This document shows, in pieces, positions 23,365 to 25,782 of a stretch of 25,782 bases of DNA. The position numbers were made by a program, and so were the translations under genes. How positions within the stretch are numbered: the stretch's first letter is position 1; each line of letters begins with the position of its first letter. The DNA comes from a virus. Location of the stretch: positions 1-25,782 of IMG/VR virus record IMGVR_UViG_3300017773_000120, one strand, 5' to 3'. The notes beneath the pieces are model-generated. The model searched no databases, had not been told where the DNA came from, and saw nothing but the letters and a program-made list of their open reading frames with translations.

Positions 23365-23414
23365 ACCCGTAATAGCACGAGCCCCGTTGGGGTGTAGCTC
23401 GTGCTAATACGGGT
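23365..23414 (+). promoter_or_regulatory. Large near-perfect hairpin upstream of the 310-aa gene
   Basis: The arms ACCCGTAATAGCACGAGC (23365-23382) and GCTCGTGCTAATACGGGT (23397-23414) pair along 18 bases with a single A-A mismatch. Inside, CCC and GGG pair further around GTT. No U-tract follows, so it is not a typical terminator; an RNase III processing site, mRNA-stabilising structure or operator is more likely. The gene starts 27 bases later. Confidence 0.85.
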
Positions 23415-23441
23415 TACAAATTCACATCAACACAAACACAT

Positions 23442-24374
23442 ATGTACAATAAAGACTATATCTCATCACTAATAACTGATATCCACAATACCGAACGGTA
23501 TTCTGTTGAAAACAAAATGCTCTGGCGCAATCTGTACTCATCGGCTCGTCAACACGCTAAACACCTGCAACGCGACACTGCAGATACAGTGTTCGAACGT
23601 GAGCCTGACGACACAATGGTTCAGATAATCGTTGATCAATGGCTTGCTGATAACGAATCCAGTTATCAAGCTCATTCCAATCCCAACGATGACAAGCAAG
23701 CTGGTGACATGTCATGTGTACAAGCTATGGAAAGCAAAGCCAAACAAGATGCCATCGACGCCATCCAAGAGATATTCGGCGAAACCAGCTTCGACAACGA
23801 ACTACGCATTACTGTTCGCGAACGTATCTACGATCAAGTTGCTGGCTCATCCCCACGACTTGCTGAGTTCCTACGTCACGCATCTGACCAATGGTTGTCA
23901 GATAACGCAACTGAAATAGTAGACAAATCAATCAAATACACTAGTTGCGATATCACAACCTATATCGATTACGGTCAACAACACGAACGTACCAACATAT
24001 CGTTCTTCGAACATGATTCGCTTGACCAAGCTGATCAACAGGCTATACAACGTGAGTACGATGAATCGTTCTATCAATCACCTGAATGTGATCCTGACAA
24101 TGCACGTTACATCGGCACACCACCCAAATCAGATAGCTGGGATGACAAAATGAAATCCGATTACACCGACCTTGGACGTGGAGCTGAGGGTGTGCTTGGT
24201 GGCTTGTACACCAACACACGTCCCGAACCAACCTATCGTACACCTGATCAAAAGCGCACGTTACGTAAGACATTGCTGTCCAGCGATAGTCATGCGGATC
24301 GTATGCTCGGTGTGTATATGGTAGTTGGTAACAACTCAGAAGCACGTCAACGCCTCAAAAAACGAATCAAATAA
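23442..24374 (+). CDS. 310-aa protein of unknown function with a repeated DQWLxDN element
   Basis: This acidic, mostly helical protein has no membrane segment or signal peptide. DQWLADN at 65-71 and DQWLSDN at 149-155 sit at the ends of similar helical segments (DTADTVFEREPDDTMVQIIV and the region from VRERIYDQVAG to FLRHAS), which suggests an internal duplication of a roughly 85-residue unit. The C-terminus is basic (ARQRLKKRIK). No catalytic motif was found. It lies behind a strong hairpin and is followed after one base by a membrane protein gene. It is the longest gene on the plus strand here, but its function is unknown. Confidence 0.85.
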   Translation: MYNKDYISSLITDIHNTERYSVENKMLWRNLYSSARQHAKHLQRDTADTVFEREPDDTMVQIIVDQWLADNESSYQAHSNPNDDKQAGDMSCVQAMESKAKQDAIDAIQEIFGETSFDNELRITVRERIYDQVAGSSPRLAEFLRHASDQWLSDNATEIVDKSIKYTSCDITTYIDYGQQHERTNISFFEHDSLDQADQQAIQREYDESFYQSPECDPDNARYIGTPPKSDSWDDKMKSDYTDLGRGAEGVLGGLYTNTRPEPTYRTPDQKRTLRKTLLSSDSHADRMLGVYMVVGNNSEARQRLKKRIK

Positions 24375-24375
24375 C

Positions 24376-24711
24376 ATGGAACTAGTAATATTCTCATTCT
24401 TCTCAGCTTTCGGTATTATCCTGTTGTTCACACGAACAATTGGGATACGCCGAACACTAAAAATACGTAAACCACTTGACGTAATAACAACCCTCGGACT
24501 ACCTATACTATTTATAGGTACGTTCGCTGGGATGATTACTGCGTTCTTCACAGGTTTATGGATTACGCTAATGACAAGCATTCTCAACATGTTCTTCAAA
24601 GCACCGAAATGGGCTAAAAAGATCTATCATGATGAAGAAACGAGTAATGCAAACAATGTTAGTGGCAATTGTCCCTCTCGCCCTAGACGTAATAAAGTGC
24701 GCCCTCACTAG
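24376..24711 (+). CDS. 111-aa membrane protein
   Basis: The start at ATG 24376 (MELVIFSFFSAFGIILLFT) is preferred to an upstream in-frame ATG at 24325, because the latter lies inside the preceding gene and this one follows its stop after a single base. There are two or three membrane segments: about residues 2-18, 37-60 and possibly 61-76. Between the first two lies a basic loop (RTIGIRRTLKIRKPLD). The tail (from about 77) is polar, with KAPKWAKKIYHDEET, and ends in an Asn/Arg-rich stretch with RPRRNKVRPH. Role unknown. Confidence 0.75.
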   Translation: MELVIFSFFSAFGIILLFTRTIGIRRTLKIRKPLDVITTLGLPILFIGTFAGMITAFFTGLWITLMTSILNMFFKAPKWAKKIYHDEETSNANNVSGNCPSRPRRNKVRPH

Positions 24712-24760
24712 ATATACGTATAAGGTTCTAAGAGATGTTGAACGTCGGAGACAACCCTAA
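24629..24760 (+). CDS. Possible overlapping 43-aa gene with an N-terminal membrane helix
   Basis: In another frame, starting at tandem ATGs (24629 and 24632), is a 43-aa product: MMKKRVMQTMLVAIVPLALD then VIKCALTRYTYKVLRD and a basic end. It resembles a signal peptide or a single membrane helix with basic flanks. It overlaps the last 83 bases of the 111-aa gene and ends 14 bases before the hairpin region of the next gene. No lipobox is present. Small overlapping membrane genes are common in phages, but only frame length and hydrophobicity support this one. Confidence 0.35.
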   Translation: MMKKRVMQTMLVAIVPLALDVIKCALTRYTYKVLRDVERRRQP

Positions 24761-24774
24761 CAAAAATGCCTCAA

Positions 24775-24812
24775 ACGGGGCAGTGCCCTCGTTCCCAAAT
24801 GGAGCGGGGGCA
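24775..24812 (+). promoter_or_regulatory. Mutually exclusive hairpins before the sigma-4 gene
   Basis: The segment TGCCCTCGTTCC (24784-24795) pairs with GGAGCGGGGGCA (24801-24812) around CAAAT, a 12-base stem with G-U pairs. The same TGCCCTCGT can instead pair with ACGGGGCA (24775-24782) just upstream. The two structures compete for one strand, as in attenuators and switches. ATG begins 14 bases after the second hairpin. No U-tract follows, so any control would act on translation or RNA stability. Confidence 0.6.
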
Positions 24813-24826
24813 CACAATTTATACTT

Positions 24827-25129
24827 ATGGATTTAGATTTAGATAAAGCACTCAACTTACTCAGTCCAATGGAGCGTAACATTCTATACTTACGCTACGG
24901 TCTTGACAATGGTAATCCACAAACATTGGAAGACATTGGTGCAGAGTATGGTATTACTCGTGAACGTATACGTCAGCTCGAAGCCAAAGCATTACGTAAG
25001 CTTCGTCAACCTGACATGGTTCGCATCATCATCAAACATGTAGACAGCCTCCCCGTACAAGACGAGGAGGCTGAACACAACAACAATACGAATGATAACA
25101 ATAAACAACACCGAGTGGATGGGTTGTAA
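24827..25129 (+). CDS. Stand-alone sigma-70 region 4 protein (transcription regulator)
   Basis: This is a 100-aa protein. Residues about 11-62 match region 4 of primary sigma factors very closely: LSPMERNILYLRYGLDNG, then TLEDIGAEYGITRERIRQLE and AKALRKLRQP, including the helix-turn-helix that reads the -35 box. Regions 2 and 3 are absent, so it cannot act as an ordinary sigma factor. The C-terminus (from about 75) is acidic and Asn-rich with no structure. It could bind the RNA polymerase beta flap in place of, or together with, host sigma and redirect transcription to phage promoters, or act as a DNA-binding regulator. It is the likely transcription controller in this window. Confidence 0.9.
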   Translation: MDLDLDKALNLLSPMERNILYLRYGLDNGNPQTLEDIGAEYGITRERIRQLEAKALRKLRQPDMVRIIIKHVDSLPVQDEEAEHNNNTNDNNKQHRVDGL

Positions 25130-25212
25130 TGATATGTTGGTATTGAAAATCATTTATGTCAAACACTTTCTCGCTCATATGAGCACAACACAACAACAAA
25201 CCAAATATAAAA

Positions 25213-25437
25213 ATGGCTAATGTAACAATCCGCTACGGTCTTACAAACTCTGTAACCCGTAGCTTCGACGACGGCGTCACCATCGGTGATGTACTCTCGG
25301 ATCGTTCGATCCGCATGGCACTATCAGCTCCAGAAGCTGTAGTTGCTGTATCCAACGGTGAGACACTCTCATCGTCTAGCATGATTGAGAATTATGACTC
25401 AATCACTCTTGAGCAACAAGCCTCAAGCAAAGCATAA
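25213..25437 (+). CDS. Beta-grasp (ubiquitin/ThiS-like) protein candidate
   Basis: This 74-aa protein shows the beta-beta-alpha-beta-beta pattern of the beta-grasp fold: strand VTIRYG and strand VTRSF, then DDGVTIGDVLSDRSIRMAL (helix), EAVVAVSNGETLSSS (strand and turn) and MIENYDSITLEQQ (last strand), with the VxNG and xxYDxI spacing seen in ThiS, MoaD and TGS domains. The C-terminus ends QASSKA and lacks the terminal Gly-Gly required for conjugation or sulphur transfer unless processed, so a binding or regulatory role is as likely. The leader ACCAAATATAAAAATGG resembles the repeated start motif. A terminator follows. The fold is inferred from pattern only. Confidence 0.7.
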   Translation: MANVTIRYGLTNSVTRSFDDGVTIGDVLSDRSIRMALSAPEAVVAVSNGETLSSSSMIENYDSITLEQQASSKA

Positions 25438-25480
25438 CTTTCTACGTATACCGTAGTAGTTAGTATATATTATATGTGTT

Positions 25481-25515
25481 ACCTGTCACCTCACACGAGG
25501 TGGCAGGTTTTTCTT
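25481..25515 (+). terminator. Intrinsic terminator after the beta-grasp gene
   Basis: ACCTGTCACCTC (25481-25492) pairs with GAGGTGGCAGGT (25497-25508) along 12 bases with one G-U pair, around an ACAC loop, followed by TTTTCTTT. The next gene starts 8 bases further, so it must depend on readthrough or on its own promoter. Confidence 0.93.
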
Positions 25516-25522
25516 TATCATT

Positions 25523-25782
25523 ATGTCCGATCCAATCACACAAGAAATCATATTGCAGTCAGACGGCAACTTCTACAAACGTACAGTTGTTACTACACTG
25601 CTCAAATCACAGGCTGACGCTATACAACGTGTAAGGGCAAAACCTGCTTTCCAAGTTATAGACATACCTGTTGCACCTAATACACGCATCGCATCATTTG
25701 CTGGTGGCGATGACGACAGACATTACGTATTTAGAGAAGTGCCATACTTCCCGTTTCGTGGTGCTGTGCTACACCCAAACGA
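25523..25782 (+). CDS. Unidentified protein, cut by the right edge
   Basis: The reading frame starts at ATG 25523 and is open to the end of the window (86 codons). The visible part has an N-terminal strand region (ITQEIILQSDGNFYKRTVVT), a helix (LLKSQADAIQRVRAK), then FQVIDIPVAPNTRIASFAGG and an aromatic stretch with HYVFREVPYFPFRGAVLHPN. The last stretch is loosely reminiscent of the region of ubiquitin-conjugating (E2) proteins that reads YPF...HPN, but the catalytic cysteine region would lie outside the window, so this is speculative. It follows a terminator and has no Shine-Dalgarno sequence. Confidence 0.6.
   Translation, partial: MSDPITQEIILQSDGNFYKRTVVTTLLKSQADAIQRVRAKPAFQVIDIPVAPNTRIASFAGGDDDRHYVFREVPYFPFRGAVLHPN

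Noticed and set aside
23389-23430. tRNA-like opening GGGGTGTAGCTC with a later GGGTTACAAATTC.
   Set aside because: The bases belong to the strong hairpin at 23365-23414 and no acceptor stem, anticodon arm or complete cloverleaf forms.

Overview
The window is part of the genome of a T7-like podovirus (short-tailed, double-stranded DNA phage). The evidence is a contiguous morphogenesis block on the minus strand holding, in transcription order, a terminase small-subunit candidate, the large terminase, a T7 gp7.3-like small protein, the portal, a Bbp19-like protein, scaffold, HK97-fold major capsid protein, tail tube proteins A and B (gp11/gp12-like) and three internal virion or ejection proteins (gp14/gp15/gp16-like). 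After these come an apparent tail-associated module, small membrane or lysis candidates and a Lys/Ala-rich protein cut by the left edge. Genes abut or overlap by a few bases. No RNA polymerase, replication gene, integrase or tRNA is visible here. GC is judged by eye to be near 40%. Few starts have a clear Shine-Dalgarno sequence; most are preceded by A/T-rich leaders. That suggests a host with SD-independent initiation (Bacteroidota, Verrucomicrobiota or cyanobacteria are possibilities), but the host cannot be fixed from this window.

Layout. Positions 1-21330 are all minus strand (late structural operon, read leftward). Two intrinsic terminators flank the capsid gene (15811-15847 before it, 14602-14642 after it), so capsid mRNA is probably a separately controlled unit, much as T7 gene 10 is followed by a terminator. 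Positions 21331-22356 are a gene-poor divergent control region of about 1 kb. It contains about ten copies of a 9-bp repeat (TGGWACACY) in two facing clusters around an A/T-rich core, which looks like an iteron origin or a multi-operator, then a C-rich tract. It is followed by a roughly 640-bp imperfect inverted duplication (21988-22630) centred on a palindrome near 22302. The right arm keeps an intact 76-aa ORF; the left arm is a frameshifted relic of the same gene; both arms keep their terminator.

Positions 22357-25782 are plus strand. They hold very small genes: three short membrane proteins of 47, 33 and 56 aa and a 63-aa acidic protein, four of which are preceded by an identical 15-bp motif abutting the start codon. 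Next come a 310-aa protein of unknown function behind a near-perfect 18-bp hairpin, a 111-aa membrane protein with a possible overlapping gene, a stand-alone sigma-70 region 4 protein behind a pair of mutually exclusive hairpins, a small beta-grasp (ubiquitin/ThiS-like) candidate, a strong terminator, and a final gene cut by the right edge.

The minus operon builds and packages the virion. The sigma-region-4 protein could redirect host RNA polymerase. The most unusual points are the trypsin-like triad in a tail-region protein, an HExxH motif inside the large ejection protein, the iteron array, the inverted duplicated gene pair, the repeated start-codon motif, the sigma-4 protein with its possible RNA switch, and the beta-grasp gene beside an unidentified partner.
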